Source: CAZMNF01 sp964567595 (GTDB lineage: Bacteria; Bipolaricaulota; Bipolaricaulia; RBG-16-55-9). Taken from it: a DNA stretch of 15,015 bases. Below the pieces are notes generated by a model, which was given only the letters and a program-made list of their open reading frames with translations, did not search any database and was not told the origin of the DNA. The position numbers and the translations under genes were made by a program. The stretch covers positions 1 through 15,015 of the forward strand of contig CAZMNF010000046.1 of NCBI GenBank assembly GCA_964567595.1, given 5' to 3'. Each line of letters begins with the position of its first letter. Position 1 is the first letter of the stretch. This document shows positions 1 to 6,424 of this stretch, one piece after another.

Positions 1-182
1 GGCAGCGCGGGCGCGATCAGATCGAGCTCCTTCGCCTTTGCGACGGCCTCGTGCGGGTACGTGGAGTGCTCGTCGCACTCGTCAGCGGCCGGGCGCATGA
101 CCTCATCGGCAAACTGGCGTGCCGTCTTGCGCAGCAGACGGTGCTCCTCGCTCAGCTCGAAGTCCATGCCTCGCTCAGTCAT
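1..182 (-). CDS. Acyl-CoA dehydrogenase, N-terminal fragment (cut by window edge)
   Basis: Reading the minus strand from 182, the frame stays open to the left edge. It gives about 60 residues that include MDFELSEEHRLLRKTARQFA, followed by a DEVMRPAADECDE-type stretch. This is the standard opening of an FAD-dependent acyl-CoA dehydrogenase (helical N-terminal domain), which introduces the 2,3-double bond in the first step of beta-oxidation and passes electrons to ETF. Catalytic and FAD-binding parts lie outside the window. The ATG at 180-182 overlaps the end of the upstream dehydrogenase by 8 nt and has AAAGGA directly against it. A second ATG at 165-167 (MDFELSEEH) matches the usual family start better, so the true start may be there. 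It is the fourth gene of the minus-strand operon. The family call is secure from the N-terminus; substrate is unknown. Confidence 0.85.
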   Translation of the reverse strand, partial: MTERGMDFELSEEHRLLRKTARQFADEVMRPAADECDEHSTYPHEAVAKAKELDLIAPAL

Positions 183-1341
183 TCCTTTCGGGAGCACTTG
201 AATGGAACGTCTCGCCCGCCTCGGCCTTGCGCCGCAAAAGCTCGGGCGCCCGATAGCGCTCGTCGCCAGAGGCGTCCCGCTCGCGGTCCAGCGTCGCCAC
301 GAGCCGGTCCAGTCCGATCTCGTCGGCTCGAGTCAGTGGCCCCTTCGGAAAACCGGCCCCCAGTTGCATGGCCAGGTCGATGTCGGACGGGTCGGCGGCG
401 TCGAGCTCGAGCAGCCAGGCCCCGATCGAGGCCATCATCGCATACAGCGGCAGCGGATCGACCCCTTCCGCATCTGCCTCGGCGTAGTCCGGCCCCGGCC
501 CCGTCTCGTAGTCGTAGAAGCCTCGACCCGTCTTGCGACCCAGCTCCCCCGCTTCGAGCTTGTTCGCTAAGATCGGGGGCGTCGATCGTCCCGCTTCCCG
601 ACGGACGGACGCGTCGACGTCGAGGCCGACGAGGTCGGCCAGCTCGAACGGCCCCATGGGAAATTTTTCAACGGACGTCATGTGAGCGTCCACCGCTTGG
701 ATCGAGAGGTCATCTCGGCGGGAGACCTGCCACATCGCCTCGCCGATGAACCCTTCAAGGATCGACGTGGTGAGGAAGCCGCGCACGTCCTTGCGGCAGA
801 CGACGGGCGTTTTGCCCATGGCTTTGGCGAGCTCGACCGTCCGCTCCACGGTCGCGTCGTCAGTCTCGCGACCGCGCACGACCTCCACCAGCGGCATCCG
901 GACGGCCGGGTTGAAGAAGTGCATCCCGACGACCCGTTGGGGGCGTCGCGTCGCTGCAGCAATCTCGCTGACGGGCAACGAGCTGGTGTTGGTCGCCAAC
1001 ACGGCCCCTTCGGGGGCGATCGCGTCGAGCTGGCCGAACAGATCCCGTTTGAGGTTGAGATCCTCCGGAGCCGCCTCGATGACCACCTCGACGTCCGTCG
1101 CCGCCTCGGTCAGGTCGGCGGTGCGCGTGATCCGCGCCAGCGTGGGGTCGATGGCGTCGGAGGCGACGTGACCGTGCTCCGCCAGCTTCGCGAGACTCGC
1201 GCGGATCTCTTTCTCGGCCTTCTCTAGGCGATCGGGATCGACGTCATAGAGCTGGACGCGGCCCCCCGCAAGGGCGGCCAGCTCCGCGATCCCGTGGCCC
1301 ATGGTCCCCGCTCCGAGCACGGCGATCGTCGAGGGTGTCAT
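175..1341 (-). CDS. 3-hydroxyacyl-CoA dehydrogenase paralog with two C-terminal domains and altered active site
   Basis: A 388-residue cytoplasmic NAD-dependent 3-hydroxyacyl-CoA dehydrogenase family protein. Visible parts are a Rossmann start with GAGTMG (residues 10-15), the NTSS serine (S120), the catalytic-type histidine and glutamate (H141 in GMHFFNP, E153 in LVEVV), a first C-terminal domain ending in GRKTGRGFYDYE, and a second, degenerate C-terminal domain. It is longer than single-domain enzymes (about 280 residues) and resembles the first 390 residues of the fusion gene at 4085-6058. Two oddities stand out. The canonical GFIVNR motif reads GFLTTS (188-193), so the conserved catalytic Asn and its Arg neighbour are Thr and Ser. 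The final GxGFYxY motif of the second C-domain has decayed to GETFHSS. The start overlaps the preceding stop by four bases (ATGA), implying translational coupling. Family is secure; activity is doubtful. Confidence 0.9.
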   Translation of the reverse strand: MTPSTIAVLGAGTMGHGIAELAALAGGRVQLYDVDPDRLEKAEKEIRASLAKLAEHGHVASDAIDPTLARITRTADLTEAATDVEVVIEAAPEDLNLKRDLFGQLDAIAPEGAVLATNTSSLPVSEIAAATRRPQRVVGMHFFNPAVRMPLVEVVRGRETDDATVERTVELAKAMGKTPVVCRKDVRGFLTTSILEGFIGEAMWQVSRRDDLSIQAVDAHMTSVEKFPMGPFELADLVGLDVDASVRREAGRSTPPILANKLEAGELGRKTGRGFYDYETGPGPDYAEADAEGVDPLPLYAMMASIGAWLLELDAADPSDIDLAMQLGAGFPKGPLTRADEIGLDRLVATLDRERDASGDERYRAPELLRRKAEAGETFHSSAPERND

Positions 1342-2486
1342 GCTGCGTGGGAGGTTACGCCCTTGGCGGCTAGCGAATCAAGCTCGTCCCGAGAGTAGCC
1401 GTGTTCAGCGAGCAGTGCCCGGGTGTGTTCGCCGAGCCGGGGCGCGGCTCGCTCCGAACGATCGGGCGCATCCGTCGCTCGAACGGGAAACGCCACGCCG
1501 CCGTCGTCGCGGATCAAGCCGCGGGCCCGAACGTGCTCGTCCGCAAGCGCCTCGTCCAGATCGTGGACGGGAGCGACGGGAACTTCCGTCGGGTCGAGAA
1601 TGTCGATCCACTCGTCGAGGGGACGCGCCCGGAACATTGTCTCAAACGTCTCGATGATCTCGGCGCGGCGTGTCCGATCGTACTGGAGCGGCGCGTATTC
1701 GGGCACCTCAAGGACCTCGCACAGCCGCGCCCAGAACGTCGGCTCCAGCGCCCCGATCGAGAGATATTTCCCGTCGCGCGTCTCATAGATCCGATAGCAG
1801 GCGAAGCCGCCGCCGAGGGCCGACTCCTCCGGTCGGGGGGTGCGGCCCGTCGCCTGCGCGTCAGCGATGTGCGGCGTGAGCCAGGCGAACGCGGCGTCGG
1901 CAAGCGACACATCCAGATGGTCGCCTCCTCCGCCGTGCAGCGCGGAAACGATGGCGAATGCGGCCAGCGTCGCCCCGGCGAAGTCCGCGACGGGGGCGCC
2001 GGGAACTTCGGGCCGATCGGCGCTGCCGAGCGTCAGCGCGCCCGCGGCAGCGAGATAGTTGAGGTCGTGGCCGACGTGATCGCGGCGCGGCCCCGTCTGA
2101 CCGTACCCGGAGAGTGAGATGTAGATAACCTCGGGATTGACCGCGCGAACGGCCGGCTCGTCGACCCCGAGGCGGGCAGCGACGCCCGGGCGAAAGCCTT
2201 CGACGAAGACGTCGCCCGTCTCGGCCAGCGCGAGCAGCGCCCGGCGCCCTTCGGCTCGTTGGAGATCCAAGGCGACGCTCCGCTTGTTCCGATTCAGCGC
2301 CGTGAAGCGGGCGCTTTCACCATTGACGAACGGCGGCATCGCGCGGACCGGATCGCCCGCCGTCGGCTCCTCAATTTTGATGACGTCGGCGCCGGCGTCG
2401 GCCAGCAACAACGTGCAATAGGGGCCGGGCAACAGCCTCGTGCAGTCGAGAACGCGCACGCCGCGGAGCCAGTCCGGCATGGGCAC
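1338..2486 (-). CDS. Alpha-methylacyl-CoA racemase-like CoA transferase family III protein
   Basis: A 382-residue CaiB/BaiF (class III CoA-transferase) fold protein. The N-terminal RVLDCTRLLPGPYCTLLLAD and DVIKIEEP stretches are typical of the CoA-binding domain. Racemase-specific positions are visible: H140 in GHDLNYLAAAG, D168 in APVADFAGA and E248 in IGALEPTFWARL. These correspond to His126, Asp156 and Glu241 of the mycobacterial enzyme MCR. This favours an alpha-methylacyl-CoA racemase, which inverts the C2 centre of 2-methyl-branched acyl-CoAs so that beta-oxidation can proceed, over a formyl- or carnitine-CoA transferase. The GTG start at 2484-2486 abuts the preceding stop and has GGAG seven bases upstream; an ATG two codons later (2480) is the alternative. 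Second gene of the minus-strand operon. Family call secure, exact substrate inferred. Confidence 0.9.
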   Translation of the reverse strand: MPMPDWLRGVRVLDCTRLLPGPYCTLLLADAGADVIKIEEPTAGDPVRAMPPFVNGESARFTALNRNKRSVALDLQRAEGRRALLALAETGDVFVEGFRPGVAARLGVDEPAVRAVNPEVIYISLSGYGQTGPRRDHVGHDLNYLAAAGALTLGSADRPEVPGAPVADFAGATLAAFAIVSALHGGGGDHLDVSLADAAFAWLTPHIADAQATGRTPRPEESALGGGFACYRIYETRDGKYLSIGALEPTFWARLCEVLEVPEYAPLQYDRTRRAEIIETFETMFRARPLDEWIDILDPTEVPVAPVHDLDEALADEHVRARGLIRDDGGVAFPVRATDAPDRSERAAPRLGEHTRALLAEHGYSRDELDSLAAKGVTSHAA

Positions 2487-3656
2487 TCACTCACTCCATT
2501 GCGGGGCTGCCCAGAGCGCGTCGCGTCCGAGTTGGTCCAAGCGGGCATGCCCCGACAGCGCCAAGTTCAGCTCGACGCTCGCCAACAGCCGCGCCAGCAC
2601 GTCTCGAACCCCGGCCTCGCCTTCCAGGGCGAGGCCCCAGACGTAGGGCCGCCCAACCAGCACGGTTCGCGCGCCGAGCGCCAGCGCTTTGACCACGTCC
2701 TCGCCGCCGCGAATCCCGCTGTCGAAGAGAACGTCCAATTGATCCCCCACCGCGTCGACGACCGCGGGCAGCGCGTCGAGCGCCCCGACCGCCCCGGCGA
2801 CCTGTCGGCCGCCATGGTTGGAGACGAGGACGCCGTCCGCACCGCAGTCGACGGCCCGACGGGCGTCGTCCGGATGGAGAATCCCCTTGAGGACGATCGG
2901 CAGCTCGGTCATCTCTCGTAACTCTGCGACGTCCGCCCAGGTCTGGGCGGGGTCGGCGTAGACCTCGCTCCATCGTTGGACGGTCGTCGGCACGTCCGCC
3001 GCTGGATCGGCGCCGAGCAGCTCTTGAAAGACGGGATCGGAGGTATAGTTGGCCAACCCCTTTCCTTGGAGGAACGGGAGGAAGGCGTTCTCCAGGTCGC
3101 GTTCTCGCCAAGCGAGCAGCTTCGTGTCCAGTGTCACGAGCACGGCCGAGTAGCCGGCGTCCTCTGCCCGTCGCAGCAGGCTCCGCGTGAGCCGGGAGTC
3201 CCGAGGCCAGTAGAGCTGGAACCAGCGCGGCGCCTCGCCCATTTCTTCTGCCACTGTCTCCAACGAACGGGAGGCCAACGTCGAGATCGTGAACGGCAGG
3301 CCGAACGTCGCGGCGGCGCGGGCGGCCGGAAATTCGGCCTCGGAATGGACGATCTCCAACGCCCCGATGGGGGCCAGCGCAACGGGGGCCGGTAAGCGGT
3401 GACCGAGCACCGTCGTCGCCAGGCTCCGCTCCGCCACGTCGCGCAGCATCCGGGGCACCAGTCGCCGACGGTCGAACGCCTCGCGGTTGGCGGACATCGT
3501 CGCCTCCCCGGCGCCGCCGGCGACGTAGCCGTACGCCTCGGGGCTGAGCGCCTCGCGGGCGCAGGCTTCCAGGTCCTCGATCCGCATGGGCAGCTGAGGG
3601 CGTTCCCCCTGCAGACCCTTCAGATAGATTTCGAGTTGATGGTCGCTGAAGCCCAT
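2487..3656 (-). CDS. Lactate 2-monooxygenase-like FMN-dependent alpha-hydroxyacid oxidase
   Basis: A 389-residue TIM-barrel flavoprotein of the FMN-dependent alpha-hydroxyacid dehydrogenase family. Signature residues are Y44 in YGYVAGGAG, Y149 in FQLYW, K257 in VLKGILHPDDARRAV, H281 and R284 in SNHGGRQ, and the FMN-phosphate region DSGIRGGEDVVKALALGA from D312. The N-terminus (HQLEIYLKGLQGERPQLPM) and NYTSDPVFQ closely resemble mycobacterial lactate 2-monooxygenase (394 residues), which converts L-lactate and O2 to acetate, CO2 and water. Like that enzyme, it lacks the Asp that follows HGGRQ in most family members (here HGGRQVAGA). The ATG is preceded by GAGGG with an 8-nt gap. It is the first gene of the minus-strand operon, ahead of a racemase and beta-oxidation enzymes, so a longer 2-hydroxyacid is also a possible substrate. 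Confidence 0.88.
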   Translation of the reverse strand: MGFSDHQLEIYLKGLQGERPQLPMRIEDLEACAREALSPEAYGYVAGGAGEATMSANREAFDRRRLVPRMLRDVAERSLATTVLGHRLPAPVALAPIGALEIVHSEAEFPAARAAATFGLPFTISTLASRSLETVAEEMGEAPRWFQLYWPRDSRLTRSLLRRAEDAGYSAVLVTLDTKLLAWRERDLENAFLPFLQGKGLANYTSDPVFQELLGADPAADVPTTVQRWSEVYADPAQTWADVAELREMTELPIVLKGILHPDDARRAVDCGADGVLVSNHGGRQVAGAVGALDALPAVVDAVGDQLDVLFDSGIRGGEDVVKALALGARTVLVGRPYVWGLALEGEAGVRDVLARLLASVELNLALSGHARLDQLGRDALWAAPQWSE

Positions 3657-3684
3657 GGGCGTTTCCCTCTTCGTCCGACAAGCG

Positions 3685-3714
3685 ACGGTAGGACGGCGGC
3701 TTCCCTGGTGTCAA
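3685..3714 (-). promoter_or_regulatory. Predicted sigma70-type promoter of the minus-strand operon
   Basis: On the minus strand a perfect -35 TTGACA (3714-3709) is followed after 18 nt by a weak -10, TACCGT (3690-3685). This puts the start of transcription near 3678 and gives a leader of about 20 nt before the oxidase ATG at 3656, long enough for its GAGGG ribosome site. Confidence 0.5.
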
Positions 3715-3949
3715 TGGGCAATGAGTCGCTCACAGGAAGTTGCAGCCGAGGGCGGCTGAGATAGGGACCAGCACGCGAGCAGCGACCCTGGGAGCCATTG
3801 ATCGGGAGATAACGTGGTTCGGGGATCGGTTCCGTCGCAGCGTTCATCCGTTCGAATTTGTCGATCAAGTCGTTGGTGAATTGAGGCACCGTGGTCATGT
3901 TCCAGGCGACGACGGCGGCTTGGGCGGCAACAAGGCTCGCTGTTGATCC

Positions 3950-3975
3950 GGCAGCGCCGCCAGAATGGCGCTGCC
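3950..3975. repeat. 9-bp perfect inverted repeat in divergent spacer
   Basis: The arms GGCAGCGCC (3950-3958) and GGCGCTGCC (3967-3975) are perfectly complementary around an 8-nt loop. No T-tract follows on either strand, so it is not an obvious intrinsic terminator. It may be a protein site or a structured transcript element. Confidence 0.5.
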
Positions 3976-4010
3976 CTTCGCCGACCACTGAGCGGACGTA
4001 TCTGAGATCG

Positions 4011-4026
4011 TCAACTCGTCAGTTGA
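4011..4026. promoter_or_regulatory. Palindromic operator candidate overlapping the -35 of the fusion gene
   Basis: TCAACT (4011-4016) and AGTTGA (4021-4026) form a perfect 6-bp inverted repeat around CGTC. The right half lies on the predicted -35 (4023-4028). A palindrome of this size and place suits a TetR- or GntR-type repressor, which often control fatty-acid oxidation genes. No regulator gene is in the window. Confidence 0.4.
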
Positions 4027-4052
4027 GTCGGGCTTCGACGCTGTGCTACGAT
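4023..4052 (+). promoter_or_regulatory. Predicted promoter of the HADH/ECH fusion gene
   Basis: TTGAGT (4023-4028), an 18-nt spacer and TACGAT (4047-4052) place the transcript start near 4059, about 25 nt before the ATG at 4085. This promoter lies inside the longer upstream extension of the reading frame (GTG at 4043), arguing against that longer start. Confidence 0.45.
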
Positions 4053-4084
4053 GCTCGGCGACTGTTCCCATTTTTTGCGAGGTG

Positions 4085-6058
4085 ATGGAAGTGAACATCG
4101 ACGACGTCGGGCGAGTGGCGGTGATCGGCGCCGGCACGATGGGCCACGGCATCGCCGAGCTGGCTGCCATGGCCGACTATGACGTGACGATGTACGACAT
4201 CGACGAAGATCTCGTCCAGAAGGGCTATCAACAGATCGATTGGAGCCTGAAGAAGCTGGCGGAGAAGGGCTTCATTGCGGACGACGACGCGAACGCCGCC
4301 ATCGGGCGAGTGGCCACCACGACGGAGCTTGCCCGAGCCGCTGAGGGGGCCGATGTCGTCATTGAGGCGGGGCCGGAAAAGATGGACGTCAAGAAGGACA
4401 TTTTCCAACAGTTGGATGAGAACGCGCCCGGTCATGCCGTTCTGGCGTCCAACACGAGCTCGCTGTCGATCAGCGAGATCGCCAAGGCGACGGATCGGCC
4501 GGCGCAGGTGGCGGGCATGCACTTCTTCAACCCGCCCGTCAAAATGGACCTTGTGGAGGCCATCAAGGGCGAGCAGACGAGCGACGACACGCTCGACCTC
4601 GTCGCCCAACTCGCTGAGCGCTTCGGAAAGTCGCCCGTGAAGGTTCATAAAGACGTCTTCGGCTTCATCGTCAATCGCGTGTTGGTCGGGCCGTTCATGT
4701 TCGAGCCGGCCTGGATGGTCTCGCGTGGCGAAACGACCATCGAGGCGATCGATGCGCGCATGAAGTTCTTCGAGGGGTTTCCCATGGGCCCGTTCGAGCT
4801 CCAGGATCTCACCGGCATCGACATCGGGTATCACCTCAGTCGGGAAGCCGGCCTTCCGGTTCCGCCCATCGTGGCGGAGAAAGTCCAGGCCAACGAGCTG
4901 GGCCGCAAGACGGGCCAGGGCTTTTACGATTACGAGGACGGCGGTGCCGACTACGCCCAAGAGGCCGGCGAAAACGTCGACCCGACGCCGATCTACGCGC
5001 TCATGGTCAACGAGGCAGCGAGCCTGCTGGAGCAGGGCGTCGCAACAGTTGCGGACATCGACAAGGCGGTCCAATTGGGCGCCGGATTTCCCGAAGGGAT
5101 CCTGCAGCGGGCCGACGAGATCGGGCTGGACACGCTTCTGCAAACCCTCGAGTCGCTGCACGACGCGCACGGCGACGAGCGCTACCGGCCGAGCCCGCAC
5201 CTGGAGACGATGGTCCAAGCGGGCCGAATCGGCAAGGCCGCGGGCCAGGGCTTCTACAGCTACGAGGCCACCGGGGGCGCGGACCTGAGCGACTTCCAGA
5301 CGATCGACGTGCAGATTGGGGAGCGGATCGCCTGGATCACGTTGGATCGCGAGCACCGCCTCAACGCCATCAATGCCCGCATGCGCGAGGAGTTGCCCCA
5401 GGCGTTCCAGGCCCTGGAGGCACGCGATGACGTGCGGGCGCTCGTCATCCAGGGCGCCGGCGATCGGGCGTTCAGCGCCGGAGCCGACATTACGGAGTTC
5501 GCGGGCGGCAAGCCGCACCAGTTGGCCGAAATCGGGGACTTTTTCGATGCGCCGGCCAAGTGTTCCAAGCCCGTGATTGCGGCCATCGACGGCTACGCGC
5601 TCGGCGGCGGCCTCGAGCTGTCGCTGGCGTGCGACTTTCGGCTGGCCTCACAGCGAAGTGAGGTAGGCCAGCCCGAAATCAACCTCGGGCTCATTCCCGG
5701 CGGAGGAGGCACGCAACGTCTCGCCCGATTGATGGGGCCGTCGCGTGCCAAGGAGCTGATCATGTTGGGCGAGCGCGTCTCGGCCGACGACGCCGCACAG
5801 TGGGGCCTCCTCAACCGCGTCTATCCGGACGAGGCGTTCGACGCCGAGGTCGAGGCGTTTGCGCGGACGTTGGCCGATGGGCCGCCGATCGCGCTCAAGT
5901 TCGCCAAGCGCGTCGTCGACGAGGGCCTCAACGCCCCGATGGAGACCGCCCTGGCGATGGAGCACCAAGCGTTCGGATTGCTCTTTTCCACCGAGGACAT
6001 GGTCGAGGGCACCACGGCGTTCATGAGCGAAAAGAACCCGGACTTTAAGGGCAAATAG
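4085..6058 (+). CDS. 3-hydroxyacyl-CoA dehydrogenase / enoyl-CoA hydratase fusion
   Basis: A 657-residue bifunctional beta-oxidation enzyme acting on soluble acyl-CoAs. Residues 1-190 are the NAD-binding HADH domain (GAGTMG 15-20, S125, H146, E158), and the GFIVNR motif carries the catalytic-type N197. Two HADH C-terminal domains follow, ending in GRKTGQGFYDYE and GKAAGQGFYSYE (to about 394). Residues 405-657 are a crotonase domain with AFSAGAD, ALGGGLELSLACD and QPEINLGLIPGGGGTQRL; both catalytic glutamates (E511, E531) are present. It should hydrate 2-enoyl-CoA and oxidise the 3-hydroxyacyl-CoA. This dehydrogenase-first order resembles the archaeal-type and FadN-like proteins, not hydratase-first FadB. 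The ATG at 4085 has GAGG only 2 nt upstream; the GTG at 4091 has the same site at 8 nt and may be the true start (655 residues). Transcribed alone, divergent from the related operon. Confidence 0.93.
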   Translation: MEVNIDDVGRVAVIGAGTMGHGIAELAAMADYDVTMYDIDEDLVQKGYQQIDWSLKKLAEKGFIADDDANAAIGRVATTTELARAAEGADVVIEAGPEKMDVKKDIFQQLDENAPGHAVLASNTSSLSISEIAKATDRPAQVAGMHFFNPPVKMDLVEAIKGEQTSDDTLDLVAQLAERFGKSPVKVHKDVFGFIVNRVLVGPFMFEPAWMVSRGETTIEAIDARMKFFEGFPMGPFELQDLTGIDIGYHLSREAGLPVPPIVAEKVQANELGRKTGQGFYDYEDGGADYAQEAGENVDPTPIYALMVNEAASLLEQGVATVADIDKAVQLGAGFPEGILQRADEIGLDTLLQTLESLHDAHGDERYRPSPHLETMVQAGRIGKAAGQGFYSYEATGGADLSDFQTIDVQIGERIAWITLDREHRLNAINARMREELPQAFQALEARDDVRALVIQGAGDRAFSAGADITEFAGGKPHQLAEIGDFFDAPAKCSKPVIAAIDGYALGGGLELSLACDFRLASQRSEVGQPEINLGLIPGGGGTQRLARLMGPSRAKELIMLGERVSADDAAQWGLLNRVYPDEAFDAEVEAFARTLADGPPIALKFAKRVVDEGLNAPMETALAMEHQAFGLLFSTEDMVEGTTAFMSEKNPDFKGK

Positions 6059-6103
6059 CGTCGGCCGTTGTCGGTAGACGTGAGCTTGTGTTACAAACAA
6101 AGG

Positions 6104-6146
6104 ACGTCAACGATCCCATGGAAGGGAAAACGAGAAGGGTTGACGT
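6104..6146. repeat. 8-bp inverted repeat flanking and overlapping a -35 box
   Basis: ACGTCAAC (6104-6111) and GTTGACGT (6139-6146) are perfect reverse complements separated by 27 nt. The right copy contains the -35 TTGACG of the promoter at 6140-6168. The spacing of half-sites could suit a looping or dimeric regulator; that is inference. Confidence 0.45.
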
Positions 6147-6168
6147 GAATATCCGTTTATGGTAGAAA
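6140..6168 (+). promoter_or_regulatory. Predicted sigma70-type promoter for a small transcript
   Basis: TTGACG (6140-6145), a 17-nt spacer and TAGAAA (6163-6168) make one of the best promoter matches in the window, with transcription starting near 6175. No gene follows on this strand within the spacer; only the terminators downstream give it a product. Confidence 0.5.
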
Positions 6169-6248
6169 CCATCGCAGACGCTTAGCCCGATACCGAGGGT
6201 TCAGGTGAGAGGGGCGAAGGCGCTCGGCTGGGGAAACGGTTCCCACAT

Positions 6249-6267
6249 CTCTGCTTCCCAGAGTTTT
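6249..6267 (+). terminator. Short intrinsic terminator candidate
   Basis: CTCTG (6249-6253) and CAGAG (6259-6263) form a 5-bp stem with a 5-nt loop, followed by TTTT. It is weaker than the second terminator just downstream. Confidence 0.4.
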
Positions 6268-6268
6268 A

Positions 6269-6302
6269 CCACAGGTCGCCCACCTCCTGCCTGTGGGTTT
6301 TT
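6269..6302 (+). terminator. Intrinsic terminator
   Basis: CCACAGG (6269-6275) and CCTGTGG (6290-6296) form a perfect 7-bp stem around a 14-nt loop, followed by GTTTTT. It would end plus-strand transcription from the fusion gene or the small-RNA promoter before it invades the ABC operon. Confidence 0.65.
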
Positions 6303-6424
6303 GCTCAGGAAGCCATTCGCAAACCCAGCCGGGTGCCCTTCTATCGCCCCCCATCCGCGCTCGCAAAACGAGCACCGCTAGCTGGGCCCCCGCGCCCGCA
6401 ACGAGGAACGCGTCGTTGGAGCGG

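Larger units (their letters stand above)
3657..4084. other. Divergent intergenic region of 428 bp
   Basis: This spacer separates the minus-strand operon from the plus-strand fusion gene. It holds a promoter at each end, a palindrome overlapping the plus promoter, and a 9-bp inverted repeat in the middle (3950-3975). A minus-strand reading frame runs through the centre with an ATG near 3899, but it crosses the operon promoter and continues into the oxidase gene in another frame. I see no recognisable domain in it. No transposon ends, tRNA or CRISPR repeats were seen. Confidence 0.6.
6175..6302 (+). ncRNA. Candidate small RNA (unrecognised family)
   Basis: A predicted promoter and intrinsic terminators bound a transcript of roughly 90-128 nt with several possible stems. 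AGCCC can pair with GGGTT near 6184-6201, TGGGGAA with TTCCCA at 6229-6245, and two terminal hairpins follow. I do not recognise it. It lacks the GGAAGGAAGCAGCC-like core of bacterial SRP RNA, and I could not support tRNA, 5S, tmRNA or a known riboswitch. It could instead be only a terminator region for the upstream fusion gene. Existence is inferred from promoter plus terminator alone. Confidence 0.35.
6059..6424. other. Intergenic region between convergent genes (366 bp)
   Basis: No credible protein gene is seen. From left to right it contains an 8-bp inverted repeat, a plus-strand promoter over its right half, a hairpin-rich stretch, two plus-strand hairpin terminators, and about 120 bp with nothing recognisable before the end of the ABC permease gene. 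No clear terminator for the minus-strand ABC operon was found here. Confidence 0.6.

Noticed and set aside
4043..4084. GTG start 14 codons upstream for the HADH/ECH fusion
   Set aside because: It has no ribosome site, the extension is not typical of the family, and it overlaps the predicted -10.
4046..5518. 490-codon minus-strand open frame opposite the HADH/ECH fusion
   Set aside because: It mirrors a gene with intact catalytic motifs, has a low-complexity Arg/Leu/Val/Asp-rich product with no motif, and arises from the scarcity of stops in GC-rich antisense frames.
6175..6302. SRP RNA, 6S RNA, tmRNA or tRNA
   Set aside because: I could not find the conserved core of any of these; the region is left as an unnamed candidate.
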